Part shown: positions 24,970 through 33,389 of the stretch, piece after piece
How the letters are laid out: the number at the start of each line of letters is the position of its first letter
Position numbering within the stretch: position 1 is the stretch's first letter
Assembly: GCA_024227135.1 (NCBI GenBank)
Contig: JAAELC010000293.1
Span: 1 to 60,858, forward strand
From: Gammaproteobacteria bacterium
Lineage (GTDB): Bacteria; Pseudomonadota; Gammaproteobacteria; Chromatiales; Chromatiaceae
Length of the DNA stretch: 60,858 nucleotides
Direction: 5' to 3'
Notes under the pieces: model-generated
Databases searched by the model: none
What the model saw: the letters and a program-made list of their open reading frames with translations, nothing else
Told to the model about the DNA's origin: nothing
Program-made: the position numbers and the translations under genes

Positions 24970-26868
24970 ATGATTGACAAAAACCCAGGTTTGTCTTTTT
25001 GGAACAGGTACAAGGTGAGTATCTGGATATTTTTCCTGCTGATGCTGACAGCCGGCGTTATCGGGGCGAGTCAAGGATTCTCCGCTGAGGGGAGCGGCGT
25101 AAGCGAGCGCATTGCTCCCATCGGCAGGGTCCACATAGCAGGGCAGCCTTTTGTAGAATTTGAGGGGGCATCCGGGGAATCCCAGGAACCGGAACTGGTG
25201 GCGGCCCCGCGGCCAACCCGCAAAGATTACCCGGATATCGGTGTCAGCAGTCGGGCACTGGTCTGGATTCTCGCGCAGATGCATCTTTTTTTCGGTGCGT
25301 TGGTGCTGGCGGTGCCGTTGTTCGTGCTGGTGATCGAGTTGACCGGTGTGATTACCGGGGATGATCGCTACGATGACATGGCCCATGAGTTCATGAAGAT
25401 CAGCCTGGTGGGGTTTTCCATTACTGCGATCATCGGTGGCTCGCTGGCTTTGGCGCTGTTTGCCCTCTACCCGGACCTGATGGCTTATCTGATGCACGTG
25501 TTCGGTGCTCAGTGGTTGGTCTATGCGGGTTTGTTCTTCCTCGAGAGCTTCTTTCTGTACACCTACTATTACGGATGGAATGCGTTTCGTTATGGCAATA
25601 AGAAGTGGCTGCACCTGACCCTGGGACTGATGCTCAATGCGTCGGGTCTGACCATCATGGTGCTTGCCAATTCGTGGGCCACCTTCATGATGGCGCCTTC
25701 CGGGGTCAATGAAGTCGGTGCGGTAGTCGGTAACATCTGGGAGGTGATGAAAGGACCGCTGTGGAATCCGATCAACCTCCATCGTTTCATCGCCAACATT
25801 GCGTTTGGCGGCGCAGTAGTGGGCGCCTATGCCGCGTTTAAGTTTCTCAGCACCCGGGACCCGAAATTGCGAGCGCACTACGACTGGATGGGCTACACCT
25901 CCAACTTCATTGCCATTCTCGCTTTTCTTCCCCTGCCTTTTGCCGGCTACTGGCTGATGGCGGAAATCTATGCCTATTCCCAGCAGATGGGAATTACTGC
26001 CATGGGGGGAATACTGGCATGGTTGTTTATCGTTCAGGCGGTACTCATTGGTACGATTCTGCTCGCGGGAAATTTCTATCTCTGGTCCGGTATGTCACGC
26101 ACCGAAGGCTCGGTCCGCTATCAGTGGTTGATCAAGTATATTGCGGTTGTCCTGGTGATCAGCTTTCTCATCTGGGTGACGCCTCACACTCTGATCCTGT
26201 CGGCCCGGGAAATGGCCGCCATGGGCGGCAGCCATCACCACATCCTGGGGCCTCTGGGAATCATGCCTGCCAAGAATGTTGCGGTGAACCTGATGCTGGT
26301 GGTCACTTTTCTATCGTTCCAGATCTATCGTCGTTCGGACAAAGTGGCGACGGTTTCCTGGGCGCCGGCGGGTAATGCGCTGATGGTAGCCATCTATGCG
26401 GTTGCCATCGTCAATATCATTTTTGCCGGCGTCTATTACGGCTACTTCACCAACACGGTCTACAAGGTGGGGTCTTCTGTGATGCAGGTGGCCTCCACGC
26501 TGGTGGTAATCATCGCCGGCATCGTCATCGACAGCCTGATGTTCAGGAATGCCAGAACCCTGCCTTCCCACTGGGGTAAGATTTCAGACCGGTCCCAGTA
26601 CGCTCTGTTTGCACTGCCCATCGCCTTTACCTGGCTGATGGGGTTGATGGGGTACGTGCGGTCCTCGGTCAAAACCCATTGGCATGTCTACACGGTGATG
26701 AAAGACAATTCACCGGAAAACTACATTCCCACCATCGGCTATGCAGGCAACATGATCACCCTGGTTACCCTGCTGTTTCTGGTGTGTGTACTGTTCATGT
26801 TCTGGGTCGCCAATCTCAGTTCCACACGGCAATCCAGGCCCGAGGAACTGGAGGGGAGTGTCGGATGA
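24970..26868 (+). CDS. CydA-like (cytochrome bd subunit I-related) membrane protein
   Basis: 632 residues with about fourteen hydrophobic helices; the start follows GGAGAGG. Helices 2-6 align by eye with quinol oxidase subunit I. H105 (in AQMHLFFGA) sits where E. coli CydA has His19. E192 (in GLFFLESF) corresponds to Glu107. The position of Glu99 is a valine here, and the haem b558 ligand His186 is replaced by Ala within HRFIANIAFG, though a histidine (H271) lies three residues earlier. A second histidine cluster is in MGGSHHHILGPLG (421-424). The C-terminal third extends beyond CydA, and no CydB gene is present. So it belongs to the bd-like branch known from nitrite oxidisers and other chemolithotrophs, not to classical bd oxidase. 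It probably binds haem and exchanges electrons with the two cytochromes encoded next. Its stop overlaps the next ATG. Confidence 0.85.
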   Translation: MIDKNPGLSFWNRYKVSIWIFFLLMLTAGVIGASQGFSAEGSGVSERIAPIGRVHIAGQPFVEFEGASGESQEPELVAAPRPTRKDYPDIGVSSRALVWILAQMHLFFGALVLAVPLFVLVIELTGVITGDDRYDDMAHEFMKISLVGFSITAIIGGSLALALFALYPDLMAYLMHVFGAQWLVYAGLFFLESFFLYTYYYGWNAFRYGNKKWLHLTLGLMLNASGLTIMVLANSWATFMMAPSGVNEVGAVVGNIWEVMKGPLWNPINLHRFIANIAFGGAVVGAYAAFKFLSTRDPKLRAHYDWMGYTSNFIAILAFLPLPFAGYWLMAEIYAYSQQMGITAMGGILAWLFIVQAVLIGTILLAGNFYLWSGMSRTEGSVRYQWLIKYIAVVLVISFLIWVTPHTLILSAREMAAMGGSHHHILGPLGIMPAKNVAVNLMLVVTFLSFQIYRRSDKVATVSWAPAGNALMVAIYAVAIVNIIFAGVYYGYFTNTVYKVGSSVMQVASTLVVIIAGIVIDSLMFRNARTLPSHWGKISDRSQYALFALPIAFTWLMGLMGYVRSSVKTHWHVYTVMKDNSPENYIPTIGYAGNMITLVTLLFLVCVLFMFWVANLSSTRQSRPEELEGSVG

Positions 26869-27695
26869 ACCTGTTCAACAAAGTCATGGTGTTCAGCGTC
26901 GGTTTGACCCTGGTGTTCACCCTGGTGGCTAATTTGCTGCCCCAGGTCGAGGGGGAGGCACCCGTTGAAAAACAGGTGGATATTGCATCGCTGACCATGG
27001 ACGATTTCGTGGCCATGGGGGAGAGCCTGTTTGCCAATAAGGGTACCTGTACCCTGTGTCACAAGCCGCCACCGCTCGGGCGGGCGCCGGATATCGAAGG
27101 TGTGGATATGGTTGCGGTCTCTGTTAAACGACTGGCGGACCCCCGCTACCAGGGAGGGGCAACGGATGCAGCCGGGTATATTCTGGAATCCATGGTGGAT
27201 CCCGGTAATTTCGTGGTTGCGGGCTGGGGTAAGAAAGGGAGTAATGACACCGAATCACCCATGCCGGCAATCGATAAGGCACCGATCCAGCTTTCTGCCA
27301 TGGAGATGGATGCCATCATTGCCTGGCTCCAGGCCAAGGACGGTAATGAAGTGACCGTTTCGCTGCCTTCTCCAGAAGCAGCGGCCCAGGTGGCTGATGC
27401 TTCCGGGGCAGAGTCAGGAAGCGCTCCCATGGCGGCGGCTACGGCAGAAGAGGCACTGACCAAGTATGCCTGTACAGGCTGTCATTCCCTGGATTCCAAT
27501 GAGGCACTGGTTGGGCCTGGGCTTCTGAATGTAGGGGGGCGTATGACACCAGAGCAGATTCGGCAGAGCATCGTGGATCCCAATGCGGTACTTTCCGAGG
27601 GCTTTGCAGCGGCCATGCCCACAGATTTCGCCACTAAGATGACGGTCAGTGAACTGGAGTTGATCGTGGGGCGGCTGGCGGAGAAAAAACAGTGA
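26865..27695 (+). CDS. Membrane-anchored diheme cytochrome c
   Basis: 276 residues: an N-terminal anchor helix (about 5-25) and two cytochrome c domains with CTLCH (62-66) and CTGCH (203-207), separated by an Ala/Pro-rich linker near 165-195. Each domain has a plausible distal Met (SPMPAI, AAMPTDF). Start: the ATG at 26865 overlaps the CydA-like stop (ATGA). The frame is open further upstream, but that part lies inside the previous gene. It likely relays electrons between the membrane subunit and the triheme protein encoded immediately downstream, whose GTG start again overlaps its stop. Confidence 0.88.
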   Translation: MNLFNKVMVFSVGLTLVFTLVANLLPQVEGEAPVEKQVDIASLTMDDFVAMGESLFANKGTCTLCHKPPPLGRAPDIEGVDMVAVSVKRLADPRYQGGATDAAGYILESMVDPGNFVVAGWGKKGSNDTESPMPAIDKAPIQLSAMEMDAIIAWLQAKDGNEVTVSLPSPEAAAQVADASGAESGSAPMAAATAEEALTKYACTGCHSLDSNEALVGPGLLNVGGRMTPEQIRQSIVDPNAVLSEGFAAAMPTDFATKMTVSELELIVGRLAEKKQ

Positions 27696-30127
27696 AAAAC
27701 CTCAAAATTCCCGCATTCTGGCAGGCTGTACTGACGACCGTCGTTGCCTACCTGATATTCGACAATGCTTTTCCTCCGCTGTTGCCAAAGACCCTGATGG
27801 TCCAGTACATGATCATCACCATCGTAGGCATTTTGCTCTATTTTGCCTTTGACGATCAGCGCTGGACGGAGTTCAAGTCACCGATCCTGGCTGTTCTGAG
27901 GAATGATAATCGCGGTGGCATCCGCTGGGCTTTTCTGATCATTGTTCCGGTGATTGCAGGATACAATGTCTATGGTCTGGTGAGCCCATCCGTCGATGCC
28001 CCGGTGGAACTGCGCCAGGTACACCCCGCACCCCCGGCTTCGCTCAAGGTGTTCAACAATAGCTACGATCTGGCGAGCCTGGAAAACCCGGTTCGGCAGG
28101 AGATCCTGGATACCATGGCCGGTGACCGGGAAGCCGGCTGGGAAAAGTACTCGGAAGCGGTGACCGCCGGGCGAGATGTCTATTATCAGAACTGCTTCTA
28201 CTGTCATGGCGATCTGCTCGATGGCGGGGGGCACTATGCCAACGGCTTCAATCCCACTCCCATCAATTTTCAGGATCCGACGATCATTCCCCAGTTGCAG
28301 GAAGCCTTCCTGTTCTGGCGTGTTGCTACCGGTGGTCCCGGTCTGCCCAAAGAGGGAACCCCCTGGAATTCGGCTATGCCTGTATGGCATGAAATGTTGG
28401 AAGCCGATGATATCTGGAACGTCATCACGTTCATTTTCGACTACAACGGGCAGGTACCCAGAATCTGGGATCCTGGGGTATCGAAAACCGTCACCGGTAT
28501 GAAAGACGAGTTGCAGGCTCGCAGGAAAAATATACAGGGGAAGGACCTCTACCGCTTTCGTTGTGAGGTCTGCCACGGGGAGATGGGTATGGGAGATGGG
28601 GTAGCAGCGGACTTCATGTCTCCCCGTCCACGGGATTTCAGCCTTGCGTTGTTCAAGTATAAGAGTTCCCCGGGAACCATGCTGCCACGGGATGAGGACC
28701 TGTTTCAGACCATTAAATCCGGACTGCCGGGCACAGCGATGCCTGGTTGGGACACATTGCTGAGCGATGAGCAGATACGTAGTCTGATACCGGTGATCAA
28801 GAGTCTGGATATTACTGCGGCCTGGGCACCCGAAGACGTCGATGAGGATTTTTTCGATGACGATGGTTATTACACCAAGACGGATTTTCGCGTCATTACC
28901 GAGTCTGAGCCGCTGGAAGGGCAGATCCCCTATTCTGAAGAGTCGGTAAATCGGGGGCGGGAAGCCTTTATCAACTCCTGCAAGGAGTGCCACGGAGAGA
29001 CGGCTCGAGGTAATATTGTCTCCGGGAAAAACCTGGAGGACGATTGGGGATACAGGATCTGGCCCCGGAATCTGACCAAGCCGTGGACCTGGAGGGCCAC
29101 CCAGTCCAATCTTCAGGGTGAGCAGGAACGGGCAGAGACCATTAACAATATTTACAGCCGGCTGTCCATTGGTATTCCTGGTACACCAATGCCTGCCCAC
29201 CGGGCAGTGGAGGAAGGTAATGAAGACCCGGTCAGCCTGGAGGATCGCTGGCATATAGCCAATTTTGTCTACAGTGCCCGCAGCACCGCGGTACAACCGG
29301 ACGAGGGCGGTGTGATCACCGGGTTGAAGCTGGAGGGGGCACTGCCGGCAGGGCCGGAAGATGAGCGTTGGAAGCAGGCCTCGGCGGTGACGCTGCGGCT
29401 GGTGCCCAATATCATCAAGGAAGAGCGGCTCTTTACTCCTCTTTCCGATGCTGTGACCGTGCGTGCCCTGTATAACGACAAAGAGATAGCCCTGCTGCTG
29501 GAAGTGGACGATCGCACGGAGAGTCGTCCGGGAATCGATTACTTCAGTGAGCTCATGGATGAGAATCTTGAAATGCAACCTGATGCTCTTGCTGTTCAGT
29601 TTCCCAAGCAGGGGGCTTTCAGGACCTTGCCCTCTGTTGAAAAGCCTCTCTATCGGCATGGTGATGCCAAGCGCAAGACCACGATCTGGTATTGGAATGC
29701 GGGTAGTGTAGAACCGAAACGGGATGCGTCACCCATGCTGTTGGATGGCTCGGGTCCTGACAAACAGCTACAACCCCGGCTTGAGGACGATACACTGAAA
29801 GCCTCCGGCGCATGGATGGATGGCAGGTGGCGGGTGGTTATGACCCGGCCCCGCCAGGGAGGGGCAAGTGGCGACCTGACTTTTGAGGAAGGCCAGTTTA
29901 TTCCCGTTTCCTTTGCGAATTGGGATGGAAGCAACGGTGAAGCGGGTTCCAAGCATACACTGACTACCTGGTACTGGCTGGTACTGCCGCCGGAGCTGGA
30001 TATTCTCAAGGTCTACGGCATGCCCCTGGGCAGTACTCTGCTGGTTTTCATGGCTGGTCTTTTGCTGGTCAGGAGTCAGCGACGGAAGAGTGGGGAACCC
30101 GATGGGTCAGCATCTGATTCAGTCTGA
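27692..30127 (+). CDS. Triheme cytochrome c fused to an ethylbenzene-dehydrogenase-gamma-like haem domain
   Basis: 811 residues, starting with GTG overlapping the upstream stop (GTGA). Two N-terminal transmembrane helices (about 10-30 and 36-54) and a third near 78-97 anchor a periplasmic portion. Three cytochrome c motifs follow: CFYCH (168-172), CEVCH (291-295) and CKECH (430-434). Residues of about 555-760 resemble the EB_dh domain, the haem b-binding gamma subunit of ethylbenzene dehydrogenase and related DMSO-reductase partners (recurring beta strands such as VTVRALYNDKEIALLLEVDD and DALAVQFP). A last helix near 775-795 anchors the C-terminus. This fusion gives up to four haems in one chain. 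It is the largest electron-transfer subunit of the operon; the physiological electron donor or acceptor is unknown. Confidence 0.85.
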   Translation: MKNLKIPAFWQAVLTTVVAYLIFDNAFPPLLPKTLMVQYMIITIVGILLYFAFDDQRWTEFKSPILAVLRNDNRGGIRWAFLIIVPVIAGYNVYGLVSPSVDAPVELRQVHPAPPASLKVFNNSYDLASLENPVRQEILDTMAGDREAGWEKYSEAVTAGRDVYYQNCFYCHGDLLDGGGHYANGFNPTPINFQDPTIIPQLQEAFLFWRVATGGPGLPKEGTPWNSAMPVWHEMLEADDIWNVITFIFDYNGQVPRIWDPGVSKTVTGMKDELQARRKNIQGKDLYRFRCEVCHGEMGMGDGVAADFMSPRPRDFSLALFKYKSSPGTMLPRDEDLFQTIKSGLPGTAMPGWDTLLSDEQIRSLIPVIKSLDITAAWAPEDVDEDFFDDDGYYTKTDFRVITESEPLEGQIPYSEESVNRGREAFINSCKECHGETARGNIVSGKNLEDDWGYRIWPRNLTKPWTWRATQSNLQGEQERAETINNIYSRLSIGIPGTPMPAHRAVEEGNEDPVSLEDRWHIANFVYSARSTAVQPDEGGVITGLKLEGALPAGPEDERWKQASAVTLRLVPNIIKEERLFTPLSDAVTVRALYNDKEIALLLEVDDRTESRPGIDYFSELMDENLEMQPDALAVQFPKQGAFRTLPSVEKPLYRHGDAKRKTTIWYWNAGSVEPKRDASPMLLDGSGPDKQLQPRLEDDTLKASGAWMDGRWRVVMTRPRQGGASGDLTFEEGQFIPVSFANWDGSNGEAGSKHTLTTWYWLVLPPELDILKVYGMPLGSTLLVFMAGLLLVRSQRRKSGEPDGSASDSV

Positions 30128-30175
30128 AAATCAGATTGGTAACGGTGGTTGTCTCTCTGGTGTGGAAATAAAGTC

Positions 30176-30775
30176 ATGAGTTTTAGATACCCGGCTGGGC
30201 TCCTGCTGCTGTGGTCCTTTTCGCTGTGTGCTGTTGAAGGGAAAGAGCTTGGAGCAGTTGAAGTGGCTCCGCCGATAGCGGAGGCGCCTCCGGGTGGCGA
30301 TTTCACCCTGCGGTCCGCTGATGGTCCGATATCCCTCAAGGACTTTCGTGGCAATGTGGTGTTTATCTATTTCGGCTACACACGATGCCCTGATATCTGT
30401 CCCGCATCGCTTGGGTATCTAAGCCAGGCTCTCGATGAACTCTCGGAACAGGAGTTGAAAAAGGTCAGGGCGCTGCTGGTCAGTGTCGATCCGGATCGAG
30501 ATACACCTGAATCGCTGAAAGAGTACGTCGCTTATTTTCATCCCAGTTTTATCGCTGTGACCGGCACCGCGGAGGAGGTGGCGGCTGCGGCTGAACTCTA
30601 TGGTGCCAAGTACTACCCGGTCGAGCTGGAGGGATCCTCTTTCGGCTACGCAGTTAATCATTCCACTGTCACCTATCTGGTCACACCGGATGGGGAGTTA
30701 CGTTTTATTTTTCCCCACGGAACTCCACCGGATGTTTTGGCGGAAGCTGCCAGCTACGTACTATCCGGAAGCTGA
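30176..30775 (+). CDS. SCO1/SenC-family copper-binding thioredoxin-like protein
   Basis: 199 residues: signal or anchor segment (1-20), then a thioredoxin fold with the copper-binding CxxxC (RCPDICPAS), preceded by FIYFGYT, and the third ligand His in VNHSTVTYLV. The family delivers Cu(I) to CuA sites or acts as a thiol-disulfide reductase. No haem-copper oxidase is encoded in this window. The likely client is therefore the cupredoxin-like protein at 20250 or an unrecognised copper site in the bd-like complex. ATG 30176 is chosen because it begins the signal segment; an upstream TTG in frame adds nine residues. It ends the plus arm of the island. Confidence 0.9.
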   Translation: MSFRYPAGLLLLWSFSLCAVEGKELGAVEVAPPIAEAPPGGDFTLRSADGPISLKDFRGNVVFIYFGYTRCPDICPASLGYLSQALDELSEQELKKVRALLVSVDPDRDTPESLKEYVAYFHPSFIAVTGTAEEVAAAAELYGAKYYPVELEGSSFGYAVNHSTVTYLVTPDGELRFIFPHGTPPDVLAEAASYVLSGS

Positions 30776-31077
30776 AGGTTGCCAATCGGGTTCTGTCCGG
30801 AAGGCAAGGTTACGATCCTGACGCTGAAAGATCTCGAGCATGGTCATTTCAGGTTGGAACGAATCATTCACATCCCTTCTCATTTGCTATTTGACCTGGA
30901 TCAATTCTAGTCTCTAACCACTGAATAATAAAGGAAATGGTGCTCCCCACAGAAACTGGCGCAGAAAATGCACTCAATCTGTACGGACCAGAACGTTGGC
31001 GAACAGATGACAGGCCGGCGAACTGTTTCCTCTTGTGGGGACACCGATAAAGCAAAAACTTACCTGGAGGTAATCCA
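30776..31077 (+). other. Leader and promoter region of the iodate-reductase-like operon
   Basis: A 302-base non-coding stretch. It contains an FNR/ANR-type box at 30891-30904, a plausible -10 (AATAAT at 30924-30929), a weaker sigma54-like match at 30957-30972 (TGGCGCAGAAAATGCA, three mismatches but correct GG/GC spacing), and a good Shine-Dalgarno (CTGGAGG) before the ATG at 31078. No coding sequence seen. Confidence 0.65.
30891..30904 (+). promoter_or_regulatory. FNR/ANR-type binding site upstream of the idr-like operon
   Basis: TTGACCTGGATCAA matches TTGAT-N4-ATCAA at nine of ten fixed positions. With the -10 candidate at 30924-30931 the start would be near 30937, placing the box close to -40, the class II activation position for FNR-type regulators. 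This fits induction when oxygen is low. Confidence 0.7.
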
Positions 31078-32184
31078 ATGGGTGTACGAGTCAAAACCGG
31101 ACGCACCGTCCTGGCAGCCACGATCGGGCTGGGGGTGGCTTTGGGCGTTCAAGCGGGCGAGTATCCGGACCTGGGTCCGTTGCCGCAGCTCAAAATCGAT
31201 GCGGCGAAAGCGGAGCTTGGCAAACGTTTGTTTTTCGATCGCCGAATTTCCGGAGATGCCGGTATCAGTTGTGCGGATTGCCATAAGCCTGAAAACGGCT
31301 ATGCGCATCCCGACGCGCTCTCTCCCGGTTATCCGGGCAATGGGCATTTTCGAAACAGTGCGAGTCTGGTTAACACCGCTCATAAAAATGTCTGGAACTG
31401 GGATGGACGAATCGGCACCAACCTGAATGACATGACCCGTGAAATGCTCACGGAAGACTACATCATGAACATGGACATGCGCATCATGCAGGAGCGTGCG
31501 AAGCAGGATCCGGTCTATGTAAAGATGTTCAAGGACGCCGGTTACGGTGAGCCTTCGAACGGATCCGTGCGTAAAGCCATACCGGAGTACCTGAAGACAC
31601 TGACTTCCAAGAATGCACCCTTTGACAGCGGCAAACTTTCACCTGCTGCCAAGAAAGGGCAGGCATTGTTCGAGGGTAAAGCCGGGTGTATCCAGTGCCA
31701 CAATGGCCCGATGCTGACCGACCTGAAAGCATACAATACGGGCGTGCCGGAGAATTTCGACGTCTTTCTGGACCCGATGAACCATCAGGCATTTCTGGCA
31801 TTTGTCATGTTCCAGGGCGTTCCCGACTACATGAATATGAAGCGGGACCCCGGTTACTACAACGTGACGCTCGAGCAGCAGGACATGGGCAGTTTCGTGA
31901 CCCCGAGTCTGCGTGAACTCAAGTACACCGCACCTTACATGCACAACGGCATGATCGGAACCCTGGCAGAAGTCGTCGAGTTCTACAACGGGGGTGGCGG
32001 TAAGGATTCCCGTAAAAGCGACAAACTCAAAGCTTTAAACCTTTCTGCTGAGGAAAAACAGGATCTGGTCGCGTTTCTGGAATCACTTTCCGGGGATCCG
32101 CTGACCGGCCCTGGTTATGTCTGGTCAGAAGAGTATCCGAGCGAGTATCCGGTGATTGAAAACTGGCGTCAGGTTCGTAATTGA
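31078..32184 (+). CDS. idrP1: Diheme cytochrome c peroxidase-like protein, iodate reductase accessory IdrP1-like
   Basis: 368 residues with a signal peptide (1-26, ending V-Q-A) and two haem c motifs, CADCH (65-69) and CIQCH (204-208), plus family landmarks GKRLFFDRRISGD, FRNSASLVNTAH, FVTPSLRELKYTAPYMHNG and the terminal DLVAFLESLSG. It belongs to the bacterial cytochrome c peroxidase/MauG family. In described iodate reductase loci two such proteins accompany IdrAB and are thought to remove peroxide or reduced iodine-oxide by-products. Which of the two here equals P1 or P2 is my guess. A strong Shine-Dalgarno (TGGAGG) precedes the ATG. First gene of a four-gene operon ending in a molybdoenzyme. 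Confidence 0.82.
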   Translation: MGVRVKTGRTVLAATIGLGVALGVQAGEYPDLGPLPQLKIDAAKAELGKRLFFDRRISGDAGISCADCHKPENGYAHPDALSPGYPGNGHFRNSASLVNTAHKNVWNWDGRIGTNLNDMTREMLTEDYIMNMDMRIMQERAKQDPVYVKMFKDAGYGEPSNGSVRKAIPEYLKTLTSKNAPFDSGKLSPAAKKGQALFEGKAGCIQCHNGPMLTDLKAYNTGVPENFDVFLDPMNHQAFLAFVMFQGVPDYMNMKRDPGYYNVTLEQQDMGSFVTPSLRELKYTAPYMHNGMIGTLAEVVEFYNGGGGKDSRKSDKLKALNLSAEEKQDLVAFLESLSGDPLTGPGYVWSEEYPSEYPVIENWRQVRN

Positions 32185-32201
32185 GCGTCGAGGAGACAGC
32201 C

Positions 32202-33389
32202 ATGAAATTGAAAAAATATACACCTACACTGGTGGCGGCTGCCATTGCGACCGTGCTGCTCGCCGGTTTCAGCGCCACGACAATCAGTGCCGAGGGTTCG
32301 GCTCCGGCCCTCGCTCCATTGGGTGATCCACCCATTCCACCAGATAATCTGCAAACCCCAGAGAAGATCGAACTGGGTAAACTGCTGTTTTTTGATCCCC
32401 GCATCGGCGGTGATGCGTCGACGGGTTGTTCCACCTGCCATGAACCGGATCAAGGTTGGGCGTGGGCTGAGGACTTTTCCCGCGGTTACCCGGGAACCGT
32501 GCACTGGCGCAACAGCCAGACCATTATCAACAGCGCCTATTTTCCCCGTCAGTTCTGGGCCGGTTCGGCCAGTTCCAACGAAAAACAGGCTAAATCCGCT
32601 GCCAAGGGTGGTGTGGCTGGTAATGGGGAAGACGATATCATGGAAGCGCGGCTTGCACTGATCCCTGAGTATCGCAAACGCTTCAAAGAGGTGTTCGGTA
32701 CAGAATGGCCGCTGATTTTCGATGTCTGGCATGCCATCTCCGCTTTCGAGCGCTCGCTGGTGCAGAAAGATACCCCGGTAGACAAGTATCTGCAGGGCGA
32801 CAAGAGTGCATTGTCGGAAGAAGCGGTTCGTGGAAAGGCATTGTTTGAGGGTAAGGCCGGATGTATTCAGTGTCACAATGGCGCCCTGACCTCGGATACC
32901 GACTACCACAACGTTGGCGTACCGCCCAATATTCGCTGGGAAGAGGATGGCCTGGCGCAGATCACGTTCCGTTTCGAGCAGTATGCGAAAGGTCAGACAG
33001 AAGAGGGCTACCGAAGCGCAAAATCTGATTGGGGTTTCTATTATCGCAGCAAGAACAAGTGGGATCGTGGCAAGTTCCGCACGGCTCCCCTTCGTTACAT
33101 AGCCTATACCGCGCCCTACATGCACAACGGTGTTTTCTACACGCTGGAAGAGGTGATCGATTTCTATGATCGTGGCGGATTCGATGAGGAAGGCCGTACC
33201 ACGGCTTTTCCAGAAAACAAGAGTCCCCTGATCAAACCCCTCGGTTTATCCGATGAAGAGAAAGCGGATCTTATCGCTTTTCTGGAAGCCTATTCCGGGG
33301 AAGAGATCATGATTGAAAAGCCGGAGCTACCTGAATATGCCCCACTGTTCACGAAGGCAGAACTGGAAGCCGCACAGGAGGCCAAGTGA
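32202..33389 (+). CDS. idrP2: Diheme cytochrome c peroxidase-like protein, iodate reductase accessory IdrP2-like
   Basis: 395 residues: signal peptide (about 1-31), haem motifs CSTCH (76-80) and CIQCH (221-225), and the same family blocks as its neighbour (GKLLFFDPRIGGD, HWRNSQTIINSAYF, APLRYIAYTAPYMHNGVFY, DLIAFLEAYSGE). It carries an extra loop around 120-145 and a longer C-terminal tail. ATG 32202 after GAGGAGACAGCC is preferred over a TTG at 32181. The stop overlaps the Rieske gene start (TGATG). Together with the preceding gene it forms the peroxidase pair expected of an idr locus; substrate and activity are inferred from family and context. Confidence 0.82.
   Translation: MKLKKYTPTLVAAAIATVLLAGFSATTISAEGSAPALAPLGDPPIPPDNLQTPEKIELGKLLFFDPRIGGDASTGCSTCHEPDQGWAWAEDFSRGYPGTVHWRNSQTIINSAYFPRQFWAGSASSNEKQAKSAAKGGVAGNGEDDIMEARLALIPEYRKRFKEVFGTEWPLIFDVWHAISAFERSLVQKDTPVDKYLQGDKSALSEEAVRGKALFEGKAGCIQCHNGALTSDTDYHNVGVPPNIRWEEDGLAQITFRFEQYAKGQTEEGYRSAKSDWGFYYRSKNKWDRGKFRTAPLRYIAYTAPYMHNGVFYTLEEVIDFYDRGGFDEEGRTTAFPENKSPLIKPLGLSDEEKADLIAFLEAYSGEEIMIEKPELPEYAPLFTKAELEAAQEAK

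Noticed and set aside
24970-26868. Annotation as a classical cytochrome bd oxidase subunit I
   Set aside because: No CydB partner, canonical haem ligands not all present, extra helices, and c-type cytochromes in the operon.
27878-29659. A 593-codon open frame on the minus strand opposite the triheme cytochrome gene
   Set aside because: It mirrors a well-supported gene with haem motifs; long antisense frames are expected opposite GC-rich coding sequence. No ribosome-binding site or recognisable domain.
32169-33125. A 318-codon minus-strand frame opposite the second peroxidase-like gene
   Set aside because: Shadow of a well-supported cytochrome c peroxidase-like gene; no start context.
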